64,000 nt of DNA from Schistosoma mansoni. Lineage: Eukaryota > Platyhelminthes > Trematoda > Strigeidida > Schistosomatidae. Below, in pieces: positions 23,975-38,900 of the stretch; position 1 is the first letter of the stretch; every line of letters begins with the position of its first letter. Made by a program: the position numbers and the translations under genes. The stretch lies in assembly GCF_000237925.1 (NCBI RefSeq), contig NC_031495.1, positions 26,994,857-27,058,856 of the forward strand, written 5' to 3'. The notes beneath the pieces are model-generated. The model did no database searches, was not told the DNA's origin, and saw nothing but the letters and a program-made list of their open reading frames with translations.

Positions 23975-26900
23975 CTATTGAAGATACATATGATAACAAT
24001 GAATTTAAATGTGCATAACACTGTAGAATGAAATTAAAACTAAATATTAAGAGTGAGGATTAATAAAAAAAGTTAGGCTGTATTGTTAAAACCATTATTG
24101 TAATATCCAGCAAAACGTTAATAACTACCTTTAACTATCAATAAAAAAATGAAAACAAAGAACATACAAAGAAGGGTTTCTGAATGGTTCGCAACATTAG
24201 CAAATAAATGTATAAATACAGAGAATTCAATAAATCTATAGTTTTTAAACCATAAGTAGAAAGATTATTTTAGCACAGAAGCGTTAGCGTGCAGTATAGA
24301 ATAGTGAGCAATAACCATACTTACCATATAAAGCGCTCACCTGTGTTGCATGAATATTAAAATCTGTTTAATATACAAAACGTTTTTACGCGTAATCATC
24401 CTAAAGAAATCAGTTATAGAATATAGATAAAAAAACATTCACGTAACAGAAGTTGGAATTGAATGATACGAGAAATGGGATGATTTGATTGACGGAAATT
24501 GGGATAAAGGAAACCTTTGCTTGACCCTGATCATAATAATGTAACAGCAGTGCTATTGAAATCTGTTTCACTTTAAATTTCTCGTTAACCAATATGAAAA
24601 TGTAAAAAAAAATTACTTATATTTAAAGTGAGTTACGTTCATCCAGTTTTATACTTAGAACTTTAAAACACTTTTCGTGCATTTTAGGACAGCATCAGAG
24701 CAACACTCCAAGTATGCGGAGCATTTTCTTCTTCGTGACCAGAGTACAGCAGCATCTCTCTTGAATCTAACTTTTTCTGCTCAGTATGGGTCTAATTGTT
24801 TTCTCTGATTCCGAGCACCGCCAAGTCCTATCACCTCATTTTCGTAGCTATCTAATTGGTCCTCCCGGTCTCCCATATTACCCGGATATTCCATGTACCT
24901 ATATTAATTGTTACTCTGTTTTTAAAAGGAGTATCGGCCTTGTGACTTCTGAAGAATTTCGACTTTCACCATGAGGCGTCATAATTCTTCTGAATGAAGA
25001 ACCTTGAAAACGGAGGGCAGAGTTCAAATTGTTTAGTTTGCTTAATCTGGTAAGTGTTTTTAGCAAGGTTTCTTTTTACGAGGTTGGGTAGCTGACCTTA
25101 TGCCCAACCCTCCATCTTTACCTGGGTTTGGGACTGGTAGTAACCCTAGCAGAGTTACAGGCGGAGTTAGTAAATGATTATCATAATATTTTACATGTAA
25201 CGTGATTTCAAATTATAAATATCGAAATGATTTTATCTGTATTTTATTTTACATGATTGTTTAAGTTAATAATTTCGGTGTTCTAAAACTTATAAATTAA
25301 AAACAATGTTAAAAGTTGCAATATCTAGGTTGATGTTAGACTCAAAATTTTATTCAAAGGTAAATGTTCCGTTATTGTTAATATTCATTATAAATATTTT
25401 AACAATAAGGTCATTATTTGCTTTGTCACTTTCACTAACAATATGTGCTGTAGCATGTTTCTGATTAGGGTTTTTATTCATTAAGCGAACAATAATTAAA
25501 ACAGTACGAATGGGTTTGAAAATGAACTCTTTTTAAACTCTTATGGACTTTATATTCAAGACCACATTACACTAGTAGTAATTTTAGAAGACTGCTTTCA
25601 TTACAAACTGAAATCATCTGGGAAACTGGGACTAGTGAATATATATTCGCTAACTCAACGAAATGTTATCTGTTTTAAAGGTTATACATCATACACATAG
25701 AGAAAGAACAAAGATTCTAGCAGAATAACATGAATTCGTTTTATTTCGTTGGTTCTCGTCAGCTGCTTACAACCTGTGATATTCAAAATAATAGTTACAT
25801 AATGGGTTTTAATTACTTATATGAAAAAGTTTGGTTGGAAGTCATATTGAAGAAACATTAGTATAGTATAGCAAGGGTGTAAATAAATTTAATAGACTGA
25901 ATATTGTAAATATATACCTTATATGAAAGAACATTCTGCAACATTGATTGTGATAACAGTTCAAATAGGCAGAAATAAGTGATTGCATAATGAGTAGACG
26001 TTGATAGTAATAAAATGAGTGAAGCTCAGTTGATAAAATAAGATTACTACTTTGGAAGATAGTTGAAATAAAACAATAATGTAATAAGAGCAAGAAAGAG
26101 TTAGAAAAAAGAGTTAGTTGCAGCGAGATAATATTTGTCACCAAGGCAAGGAAAGATTAATAACCATCTCCTTTTGAACACATAAGTCAGATTTTTGACG
26201 TCTGATAGCAACGGTTTCAGAAAATTGGAGTCTGGCTGTTAACTAATCACCTTGAAAGATTGCAAGGTATCGACTTGATGTCCTGTATCAAGGAGATGTT
26301 TGGTAATTGCACTGTTTAGAGTCTTTCTTTCTCTTGTTCTGAGACTTTTAGGAACATATTCAAGAAATCTAAGATATGCCCTCATTTCTGTTCGGCTAAT
26401 GTAGCTGCTTTGGCAGGTACACGTAAATTTATAAACACAGTTGGCGGTAACATGCAAGGGGTGCTTGTCAACCTTGGGTTGAGTTATTGAACATATTGTT
26501 TTATACAGAATTAAAAGTTTGGCTGCCGTTTAAGTTCTGGTAATGCAGTGTTCAGTCTTCTGCTGATTGTGTTTGCGACATCATCACCTTTGAAGTTGAG
26601 ATTTATAGATATTGGTTTTTCATTGACCGTAATTACTTCCGTCTTGTTTTCCTCAGGTTTTTATATTTGTCAATAAATTTTTGTGGGTGGCTGTTGTCTC
26701 TTAGGCATTTTTCAACGTTTATCAATTCTTTTTCCAGTTTGTCGGTGATACATATCCTTTTAACCAATACCTTCTTGTAACTGATTGGACAAAAACTACT
26801 GAAATCCAGGTAAAGGCCATTCAAAGTACTTTTTCGATAAACTGACCGTTGAACTGTTCCGTCTCCCTCACGTTTTATGGCAACATCAAGAAAGTGGAAC

Positions 26901-29900
26901 ATTTCATTCTGTTCGTGTTCCATAGTAAATTGTATGTTAGGATGAGCATTATAGAAGAGTTTTAGCAGGTGCATTGCATTTTGTTTATTGTTACAGATAA
27001 TAAACATGTCATCAACATATCTGAAATATTCCGTCGTTCCTTTAATCGCCTATTTAAATACCGTGTTTTCAAAATACCCCATAAAAATATCTGCCATACT
27101 TGGACCTAATGGACTTCCCATTGCTACGCCACCGATTTGACGATATGTGATGTTATTAAACTGGAATTGAATGTCTGTTGTGCATTTTAGTAGTAGTTTT
27201 TTTAATTCTGGGGCTCGTAAAGGTAGGAGATCATATTTCTGACAAATTATATCAATAGTTCTAAAAAAAAGTACCTTGATGAGCAAGGATGTTACATAAA
27301 AAGAAACCATGAACTTATCGGCGACATTCGTACGATTTAGTCTATCAGCAAACTGGAATGAATCTCTTAACGTATATGTTGCTAATTTTTGATGGAAAGG
27401 CTCTAGTTTTTCTGTCAGACAGCGTGCAACTTTGTGATACGGTGAGTTGATCATTCATAGGATAGGTCTAAAGGGAATTTCATCTTTGTGAACTTTTGGT
27501 AAACTATACATATGAGGTAGATGTGAGCCACGTGGTCTTAGATTATTGTAAGTAGAGTTGGTAATCATTTTTCTCTAAGAATTTTTCCAAGCATGTCTGT
27601 TATCAGTTTTTCTGTTAAATCAATTAAATCCTTGTTGAATTTATCTACACCTACCAACATGGCCCAGTCCCATTGTCAGTGACTTCATGGATTTGTGCCA
27701 CGTTCTGGTCTGATCGCCCCTACCTTTCTTCCGACTTAATCCTACACCATAAAACATTGCATGTAGCGGCAATCGGTGGCTGGATATATGTAACGAATGT
27801 CCCAGCCATCTCAACTGGTGAAGTTTCAATAATTTGTCGATAGATTATCCATCCTTACCTAGTACCCGTTTCCTAAAAACTGCATTACTTAATTGATGGT
27901 TCCAGGATATACGAGCAATGCTTCGAAAACACCTGTGATCAAATACTAGTAGCCTACGAATATCTTCTGCTCTTATCGGCCATGTTTCACTGCCGTAAAG
28001 TAGGACGGAACGAACTGCTGCACAGTAAACCCGTCCTTTGGTTGCTAGACGGATATCTCGCCTACGCCATAAATGACGCAAGTTGGAGAAAGCTAAACGA
28101 GCCTTCTTTAGCCGTGCTGAGATTTCGTCACACACCAGACCAAATGGGCTGATGAGGCTCCCAAGATAAGTGAAGCGGTTGGCACGCTCAACTACTTCAC
28201 CCCCTATCAGTAGTTCAAGTGCCGATGCAACCCAATCCTGAAGTAACATCTTACATTTCGAGGAGGAGAATCGCATCCAGAACATGCCTGCATAGTTGCT
28301 TATGGTGATCAGAAGACTGCATTTTGTCAGCATCTTCAGCAAATAGAACTATGTCATCGGCGTATTCTAAGTCAACAAGTAAGTCTCCCGGTAAAATTTC
28401 AACTCCTGGAAATTTAAATGAGAGAAGTGTTATCTTTAAAAGCATGTCAACGACAAAGTTAAATAAGAATGGAGAGAATGGACAACCCTGACGAACACCA
28501 CTTGAGGTAATCAATTCTGATGACAGTTCGCCATAGGCTCTAATTCGACCAGTTGTCTTCGAGTAGAGAGACTTTATAAGGTTAATGTACTTCTTTGGTT
28601 TTCCTTCAGTGGTAAACACTGCCACAGATCCTCACGATCAACGAAGTCGAATGCCGCCTTAAGGTTGAGAAATACTACGATTGTGGGATGTCTGAATGTG
28701 TGTTTATGTTCTAGGACCTGATGTAGGGTGAATATCTGGTCTATACAACCACGTCCAGGTCGAAAACCAGCCTGGCTTTCTCTATTCTGCTCTTCATAAG
28801 CTTTGGTTAGGCGTCGAAGTATTATTGAAGCTAATATTTTAGACACTATATTAGTCAGACTGATTCCTGTGTGATTGTCACAAGAAGACTTTTATCCTTC
28901 CATATAGGCTGGCACAATCAGTGATTGGGTCCAGTCAGATGGAATTACGTGTAGTTCCCAGATTCTACCTAAGACCTCAGTCAATCTCGCTGCTAGTACT
29001 GAATCGCCATCCTTAAAAATCTCAGGAGTAAACCTGTCAGGGCCTGCTGCTCTCCCTCGATTCAGATTTCCTATAGCTTTTTCAACCTCGTAAAGAGTCG
29101 GAGGACTTACATCAACTTGCCATTCAGGACGACTGGGGATCGTGGGTAACTGAAGTGTGGCTGAAGGCCAGTCGAACTGATCCCTAAAGTGTTCTGCCCA
29201 TCGATCCAATCTCCTGGATTGAGAATGAATGATATGTCCATCTTTATCTGAGATAGTTTCGCTGATACTTGGGTTCCTAATACCGGTTTCTTTAACAAGT
29301 CTGAACAGTTTTCTGCTGTTGCCTATTTCCGCTGCCTTTTCCGTCTCTCTCGCATTCACTAACCACCACTGTTCGCGATCACTGCTTTGTGTTAGTCAAC
29401 TGTATGATTTATGTATCTCTTTGCACTAATCGGGATCGGAATCGCGAATAAATCTAGTAGCGTTCCAGTTGATTCATCTTCTTTCTCTCGAACATGTTAA
29501 CCAATCAGGTGGTAGAACAGTTATTCTCTCTCTACCAAAGGCAGTTAGTCTCACTTCGAACTGACGCAATTCTAGTTTGTAGGTTGAACGAGTCAGTATA
29601 TTGTGTCAGCGTCTTAATCCAGATTGAGAGAAGTCATCTTCTGTATATTATTGGTTAGACAGACCAAGGACGTAACACCACCAATAATGGCAACGAAGAC
29701 GATACAGATCAGCTTTACGAGAGGCTGCAATTGGTCATAGCGAAGTGACCAGGAAAGCACTTGACCATCCTGATGGGAGACCTAATCGCCTAAGTTGGAA
29801 CGGACAACACCGGGTATGAAAATATCATGGGACGATATGGACTGAATGGGAAAAAGAAACGAGAATGGTGGCCGGTTTGCAAATCTATGTGCATTCAACA

Positions 29901-32900
29901 AAATGGTTATAGGTGTCAAAATATTCCTCCACAAACCCATACACAAAGCTACATGGCTCCTACCGGGTCACACCATGGAAAACCAGGTCGATCATACTTG
30001 TATCACTAAAGAATTCAGAAGGTCTATGGAAGACGTGAGAACCAGGCGAGGAGCAGACATCGCTTTAGATCACCACCTGGTGGTTGTTAAGATGAAACCG
30101 AGGCTGAAGAAGCACAGGACGACTGGAAAAACAGCATTATAAAGGTTTAATGCAGCCTTCCTTAGAGATACTGACAAACTCAATGGATTCAAGATAACCC
30201 TCGACATCAGGTTCCAAGCCTCACAAGTTTGACTTAACGAAGAGGAAACTACCATACAGAAAAACTGGAAACGGATCAAAGAAGCAGTAACTTTTAAGTG
30301 ACAGGAGATACTGGGCCGCAAGAATCACTATGATTAAGAATGGATCTCTGTAGAGACCTTGGGCAGTATTCAAGAAAGGAAGAACAAGAAGACAACAATT
30401 AACAACGACCGAACACGAACAGAGAAAGTTAAGGCACATACTGAATACACTGAAGCAAACAAGCTAGTGGAGAGGAGCATTAAAGTTGGCAAGTGGAAAT
30501 ACGTAGAAGACCTAGCGATAACAGAGGAGAAAGGTGTAAGAGAATGAAATATAAAACCACGAAAATGATACAACGAAGAACCTAGCAAGGAAATATAATA
30601 AACCAAATCCACCAGTCAAGGACAAAGAAGGTAAACCAATCGCCGAGATTCCTGAATTCAGGAACAGATGGGTAGAACACTATGAGAAACTCTTCAGTAG
30701 GCCAGCTCCATTGAATCCACCGGACATCGAAGCAGCACACACACCTTCCTAAAGATGTCACTCCACTAACTATCGAATAAATCAGGGTGGCCATCAGACA
30801 AATCAAGAGTGGGAAAGCAGCAAAACCTGACAATATACCGACTGAAACACTGAATGCAGGCATGGAAGTAACTGCCAATATGCTACAAGTTCCATTCAGG
30901 AAGATTTGAGAGGAGGATCAAGTGCCGACAGACGGGAAAGAAAGATACCTAATCAAGATACCAAGGAAAGGAGATCGCAGTAAGTGTGAGAACTACAGAG
31001 ACATCATACTACTATCGGTACCAGTAAACGTTTACAACAGTGTGGTGCTGAACCGGATGAAAGATTCAGTAGACATTCAACTTCCAGATCAATAGGTCGG
31101 ATTTCGTAAGGATCGGTCGTGCACAGACCGAATCGCGACACTACGGATCATCGTTAAACAATTGACTGAATGGAACTCGTCACTATTCATCAACTTCCTT
31201 GATTATGAGATAGCATTTGACAGTATGGATAGGAGAACATTATGGAAACTTCCTCGACACTATGGAGTACCTGAGAAAATCGTCGGCATCATACGAAATT
31301 CATACAACGGCCTATATTGCAAAAAGGTACATGGAGGACAGCTCACGGACGCATTCCAAGTGAGGACCGGAGTCAGACAAGACTGACTAATCCCCTCCCC
31401 ATTCTTCTAGTGGTTGACTGGATAATGAAAACTTCCACATATGAGAGGGAAGTACGGAATACAATGGATAGGTTATATGCAACTAGACGATTTGGATTAC
31501 GCACATGACCTAGCCCTCCTATCCCATATACGGCAATAAATGCAGATGAAGACAACTAGTACTTCAAATAATGCAACTGATTTCTCCATATCTAATGTGT
31601 TGATTTGCATTACATTACATTAAAAAAACCTGGATAACCTAAAAAAATATGAGGGCTTTAACACTCAACTACTAAGTAGCAAGATATGTTATGCTTCTTA
31701 ACATTCCTATGCAATGCATCGGGTACGACTGGCATGAAGAAACCTTCCAAGTAAAATTCAATATGAAGTATAGTAGAATAACAATATGTTGGTTTGGTCC
31801 TATAAAGTACCATTAAGAACAAGTCGGATTTTTCTTATTATTAATAATGGCTGAACTGAATGGCATGTTATTTCTGCTTATTTTAAGGACACAGTAAAAA
31901 ACAACCTGAGCCAGCTTATGGAGTTGAAAGTGGTCTACATCACTTAGTAACCAGTATTCAAATAAACTCCGAAAAAACTGCGTAACCGGAATAAAATAAC
32001 TAACCAGCCGGAAAATGTCGCAAAATAGTCCACAACTCCATAGACTTTTGAGTTTGCCTTTTAATGGATAGATCAATTTCAAACTCAGTCTCAATTTGTG
32101 AGATGCTCCGAAAGACAGGCAAAACCTGACTGGAAGTTATTAATTTATAAAACCTCATAACAGAATTATGCCTATCCAAATATTTTATGGTTTATCAATA
32201 GATTCCTGACTCTAGTGAATTGCTTTAAGATACATCATTTTAAAAAAACGGAAATTTTAAACACTCGCCAAGTTAATATACTAAGCTTAGTAACACAAAC
32301 GAAAAGATAACCTAACTGAAAAATGAATGTGACAAAAAATTTACAATTCTGAAAACTAACCCCGACAACAAAGCTCTTCAGGCTTATATTTAACCAGACA
32401 AATTTGTGCAGTGATATTAATCATTCAAATCTAGAATAGTGAATGATGTATCATCTGAAACAGCTCGACACCAATTTGTCGCTAACCTCACAAATAACTT
32501 ATAAGTTTGTGGGAGTAACAGGACACTTTAAGTGCATCTATAGATTAATATGAATAATCAAGTCTAGAACGCCCCAGAACGCCCTAGTACGGTCGAGTGT
32601 GAAAAGATTGAGCTTTACCTCTTGAAATGTTCTTACATGGCCACGCGTACACAGCTACTGTCAGGGAAGTCCTAATCACTGCCTTCTTGCGATATTACTG
32701 TTGTTTACGAAATTGAGGATGAGAAGCGAGTTTTCGGAGCTTTAACCGGGTTGGTGGATATGGAGGATCCACCTAGGGTAGATAGAAAACCCTGATTCCA
32801 AACCAATGGTGCACATGAGCTCCAGTATCCTGAGGGAACAAATGGCGTCATCCGCTACCATGGGCCTGGATCTAACGTTGCTCCACTGTCTTATGGACTA

Positions 32901-35900
32901 GACCTTCAGGTCAAATGCTCGGGGTGTGTCCGCCGAAGAAAACTACCTGCTTCGGTTTGGGCACTCAGGCAGTATCACAGCCATCATATAAATCAATGGT
33001 AACTACTTCTGGCCTCATTGATATTGTATGGAGCATATGTATTTAGTGCTCCCCTGTACCAATGCTTATGTGTTCAAATAAATAAACCAATACAGTGAGT
33101 ACTTTACTAATCATTGATAATTATACTTTGTTCTGCCATCTTATATATAAAATCAGTATTGAAGATACCGTGAATATTATCATAGATCAACTATGAATAT
33201 AGAAATCTATTTGTATATGTTTGATAACATTTCACACTAATATTGGAGCAAAGTACTTATCTGAAATTATTTTAACTGAGGTATAAGATAGTAAAATCGA
33301 TCGTGTTTAAATTTGACTTACTTTCTGGTCGAATACAGCTTCCATTTCTGCTTCCATTTTACGCATTTTGGCTTCATGTTCTTTTTTCTCAGCTTCCATA
33401 AGGGCCATTGGATCTTTACCATCACGTGTTTGGAAGTGGCTCTCCAAAGCAATGCCTGAAAGTTTGGCATTGCGATAATTTTCATAATGAACATTATGAG
33501 TCACATCACGTAATTCCTAACGACAAAATAAACAAACAATACTGACTGCTTAACAGCGAACATTGAAACTGTGAATGATATGTTGGGATAATAATTGTAT
33601 TACAAACTATATGCAACAAGATCACAAATACTATTATTAAGAATTCTACGGTTTTTGTTAAGTTCAGTAAATTCTTCAGTCAACATTTGATTCTTCCCAC
33701 AGGACTATCGGTAGTTAAACAATAAAAAGGAGGAATTTAGTTATGGTCATTATTTACCGTAGTCAGTGCTCGGAATGTATTCTCCATGGTAATGAGAAGA
33801 AAAACTTTGACTTTTATGGTTTTATAATTAATAATGATTGTCTTAAAATACAGAGGTTAAAAAAAACGTATTACGGAGAGAAAATGTTCATTTGGATATG
33901 GTCGCCACACATTGGCACCATTGACAAATGGAACTAAAGTTAGTTCTTAATCAGTCAGTGAGAAATGAGAAAAGAGAAATTCCAGCAAAATTAGCTACGC
34001 AAAAGTATTGTATTCAAGCAAATATTACTTACGTGCTACAAGAATCAACGCATCAAATTACAAAGATTTATATCATTATATTATATGACAGAATATTAGA
34101 ACACTAGGCGATATGGTTTAGGACAGTAGCTAAAAGACTAACTACACTGAAGTTACTCTTTTTGATAGAACTCAAAAAGTACTTACTGGATACTAAAATT
34201 TGGGTTTTAGAAAAGCATAAAAGTTTTCTAGCGTTACTTCACTTTTGATTGTAGTTAAAATAAAGTCAAACTATGTTGTCAATCACTTTCAAACCTAAAA
34301 TCTTTTAAACAAAGTATTGATTTCCACTAACATGTAGAAATCAATTTGCAGACAACTTTGAAGTAAAATGTCTACCGAATGGAAAAGATAATCATTGCAA
34401 CAAACAACATAAAATTATTCAACCGTTCATAATTAAATTTCACGTGCTTACATTAGGACATATAAATAATTCGAAAAGCCTAATCATAAAATAAACATAG
34501 AGAAATATAAAATTTTTAATGTCAGGCGGTTTTCTTTAGAAAATAGATGCGTACTTGAAATAACTAAAGAACGATTTAGGTCTGTCATTGTTAATAAACA
34601 AAATTCCATGAAATAGTCAATAAATATCAATCAGAAAAAAAATTCTATGATTGGTGTGATCCATTGTATTTAACAAATCTACTCTTTGACTAGAATGAAA
34701 ATGATATTTCTAAAGTGATAACGGTGAGGTAATTCTGTGTGGGAATATCAATTTAGTAGTAAATAAATAAATTTATTTATTTATTTGAACACATAAATAT
34801 TGGTACAAAGGGGCACCAGATACATATGCGCCGCAAAAATCTCATTTGATTTGTGTGAGGGCTAAGATACTGCCCAGGTGCCCAGATTAAAGCAGGTGGT
34901 TTTCTTAGGAGGCCACACCACGAGCCTTTGACCTAAAGATCTGATCCACAAGGCAGTGGAGCATCGTGAGGAGATGCAGTCCCATGGTAGCCGGTGACCA
35001 ACGATTGGTTCATACACCATTTGCTCCTTCAAGATACTGGAGCCCATGTGCACCATTGGTTTGGAATCAGGGTTTTCCAACTCCCCTAGGTGGACTTTCC
35101 GTGTCCACCAACCCGGTTAAAGCGCCGGACATTCGCTCTTCGTCCTCTCACTTTCGTAAACAACACCCCCGCCACGAGAAGGCAGTGAGTAGGACTTCCC
35201 TGGCAGAGGCTATATACGAGTGGTCATGCGAGAGCATTTTGAGAGGGAGAGCTGACTCTCCCCACTCTCGGCCGTACCAGGGCATTTGGGGACAATGTGT
35301 ATTCTGAAAGTAGGTTGTATCATTTATGACGGATTGATAGATATGTTTTTTTGTTTATTGTCTTTTGTCATTTACGGTTTATGGCTAGAACTTATACACC
35401 CAAATAAATTTTGTTTTTAGGTAGTTTTACGGTCGGATCATGACTATAAACGTATTTTGAAAGAAATAAGCGTTAGTCCTGGTATAAATAAGATTGAGTT
35501 TCATTTCCTGGAGTCTTTTCAAAAAGACATTATTTTCATTTGTCCACTCCACGTGGTACATGACAACCATGTTTTGTTTGTTTTTCTATCAAATTGATCA
35601 TTCTTGCAGTGTAAAAACTTGAAATACTATTAACTATCAATAAACGAGCTACTAAATAAAACAGAATACACATTAAATCTTTGAGTATACCAAACGCCTA
35701 AGGATTTGTGAAAATCTTCTTTAAAACCCACCTGCATGTAAACACTTAACAAAAGATACCGTATGGCAGCAAAATCATTATGATCCATGTTTTCAACCTC
35801 GACGATGCCCCAAGGATAAGAACGTGCTCGAACCCGAACTCCAGCATTATTAGTAATCAGTGTATTAGCTCCGACAACAGCAAAGGGAACCCTGTCACGT

Positions 35901-38900
35901 AGTCGCCGTAGTTTAACTAGTTCCTCATCGTTGCTCCGATCTATTTGAAACAGAAAAGTAGGTATACTGGAAAAGGTTACATCTTTATATGCCAAAAATG
36001 ATTTCATAAATTCAGGGAAGAAAATAAAAGATAGTTTCCACAAAATGAGGACTGCATCTCCTCACGATCCTCAACTGCCTTGTGGATCAGACCTTTAGGT
36101 CAAAGGCTCCGGGTGTGACCCCCTAAGTAAACAACCTGCTTCAGCTTGGGCATCTGGGCAGTATCACATCCCTCACACAAATCGAATGAGATTTTTGCGG
36201 CGCATATTTATCTGATGCTTCCTTGTACCAATAATTATGTGTTTAAATAAAATAAATAAAAATAATACATAAAAGCAAAAATGATGTGTATTAGTGGAGA
36301 TAATAATAATTGGTTGTTGAGCGTGGAAAAACAGCTACAGTCTTCTGGCTATTAAATGTGTGATTTTTCTTCCTATCATTGGTTTCTACTCCGGACTTAG
36401 TGAGTGTAACTGCATGTAATTTTATTGAATAAAGTATTATCTAGTGTTAATCTGGTTCTCTATTTTCGGTCATGAATATTAGTTCTGATACAACGTGATT
36501 AGTCTTATTAATGTATTATCATAATATACGCGAGAAAGAAAAAATATTTTAAACATCCGTTATATAAAAAATTACAACTATAACAAACAGACATCCATCT
36601 CAAAAAAAAAGATAAGAAAAAACTAAGAAGAGCTTCTATAAAGAACGACTGAGTAGAAAAGATATTCCTCAACTAAAGCTGATTTTTGGAGACTGTTTTA
36701 TAAAACATAGTTTCACTCACCATATCCGATGAGTCAGAAGTGTTAATATTGAGTCAAGTGCATGAGTTCAATACTGCTGAGTATGATGTGGTCTTATTTG
36801 ATACACAGAATGTAACAAGAAAAGCAACGTTAATTAAATTCGGATCCGTTGCTCAACCTCAGTATTGACTTTTTTAATTTAAATCCAAAAGTAATCAAAC
36901 AAAAAAGATCTCGTGTTTTAAATGTAAGATGATTTTGTTTGGGGTAGTGCTTATATGATGATGGACTTGTCTAGTCAGTCAGTCAGCTACAACGTAGGAC
37001 CAGGCACACATATGCATCGGTCCAAGTTGCCATACCTCGTTAGCACAACAAGATGAACACTGGATTCATAGAAATAGTTAATTTAATGGTGGTAGTATAT
37101 AAAAGATAGGTTGTATATAAGGATATAGTATAGGAAGGAAGAACGTTATGAAGCAATTTTAATCTTAAGGTTTAAGGGAAGATAAAGAGTGTATACACCT
37201 ACGCTATTGTGATCGATCTGAGCCATGTCACCTAGAATCTCCAACCATTGGTCACGATAGTTACGCGGACTCCAACCAGGTAGTCTGCATCTACCAACAT
37301 GGCTCAGACTAGAAGTTAGTGACTTCAAGCACTGATGTCACGTTTTGGTTTGGCCGCCGCTAACTCTCTCCCAACCATCCACTACACTAGTCAGCATAGA
37401 GCGTCGTGGTAATCAGTGTTCGGGCATACGTAACACATGGCCTAACCATCTCAGTCGATGAAGATTGATGACCTCATCAACTGATTTACCATCATTTCCT
37501 AATACCCTGGGTCGGACCTCACTATTACTTACCCAGTGATCCCAGCAGATGCGAGCAATATTTCTAAGACATCTGTGGTCAAATACTAGTAACTTACGAG
37601 TATCTTCTACTCCTAAGGGCCACGTTTCACAGCCGTAAAGTAGAACAGAGTGAACTGCTATGCAGTATACTCGTCCCTTAATTGATAGACGGATATCTCA
37701 TCCTCGCCATAGGTGACGTAACTTGGCAAAAGCCAAACGAGCCTTTTGAATCCGTGCTGAGATCTCATCAGACACCAACCCATTAGGGCTGATCAGACTT
37801 CCAAGATAAGTGAAGTTGTCGACGCATTCGACTACTTCGCTCCCTATCCTTAGTTCAGGTGTTGACGCAGGCCAGTCCTGGAGTAACAATTTACACTTAG
37901 ATGGGGAGAAGAGCATCCCAAACATCCTGGCATTATTACTCAGTTCTAACAGAAGACTCTGCATTTTGTCAGCGTCTTCACCAAACAGGACTATGTCATC
38001 TGCGTATTCTAAGTCGCTTAGTGGACCCCCCGGTAGGAGATCAATTCCTGAAAATTCAGTCGACGAGAGTGTTATTTCCAGTAATAGGTCTATAATGAAG
38101 TTAAACAAAAATGGGGATAGTGGACAGCCTTGACGGACACCACTTGAGGTTGTAAAATCAGATGACAGTTCGCCGAAAGCTCTCACTCGACTGATAGTAT
38201 TCGAGTAAAGAGCCTTCACAAGGTTTATGTACTCCTGAGGTACACCTTTCAATGACATACGCTGCCACAGAACCTCTCGGTCTACAGAGTCAAATGCTGC
38301 TTTTAAGTCAAGAAAAACTATCATTGTCGGACGCCGACAAACATGTCTGTGTTCTAAAACCTGACGAATACTGAATATGTGGTCGATGCAGCCACGACCA
38401 GGTCTGAAGCCAGCCTGATTTTCTCGTGTTTGCAGTTCACGAGTCTTGGTTAGGTGCCCGATAATTATTGAGGCTAGTATTTTAGATGCTATGTTAGTCA
38501 GACTAATCCCTCTATGGTTATCGCAGGATGATTTGGACCCCTTCTTATATATTGGGACAATCAGTGATTGTGACCAGTCGGATGGGATTACGTCCGACTC
38601 CCAGATTTTAGTCAGAATATTAGTCAACCTATTCGCTAAAATTGGGCCACCATATTTAAAGACCTCTGGAGCCAATCCATCTGGACCAGCTGCTCTTCCT
38701 AGTTTCAGATTAGTTATAGCCTTTTGAACTTCAGGTAGGGTCGGGGGACCTACTTCAATGTTCCATTCAGGACCCCAGCCAGGGAGTCGTGAAGGACCAA
38801 CAGAAGCTAGCCCTTTGCTTCCATCAGTTGTGAGGAGCCAGAAGAAACCCAGTGCTTGTAAGCGGGACGTTTCGCGAAGCCGCAAGCGGCTTTACTCGCC

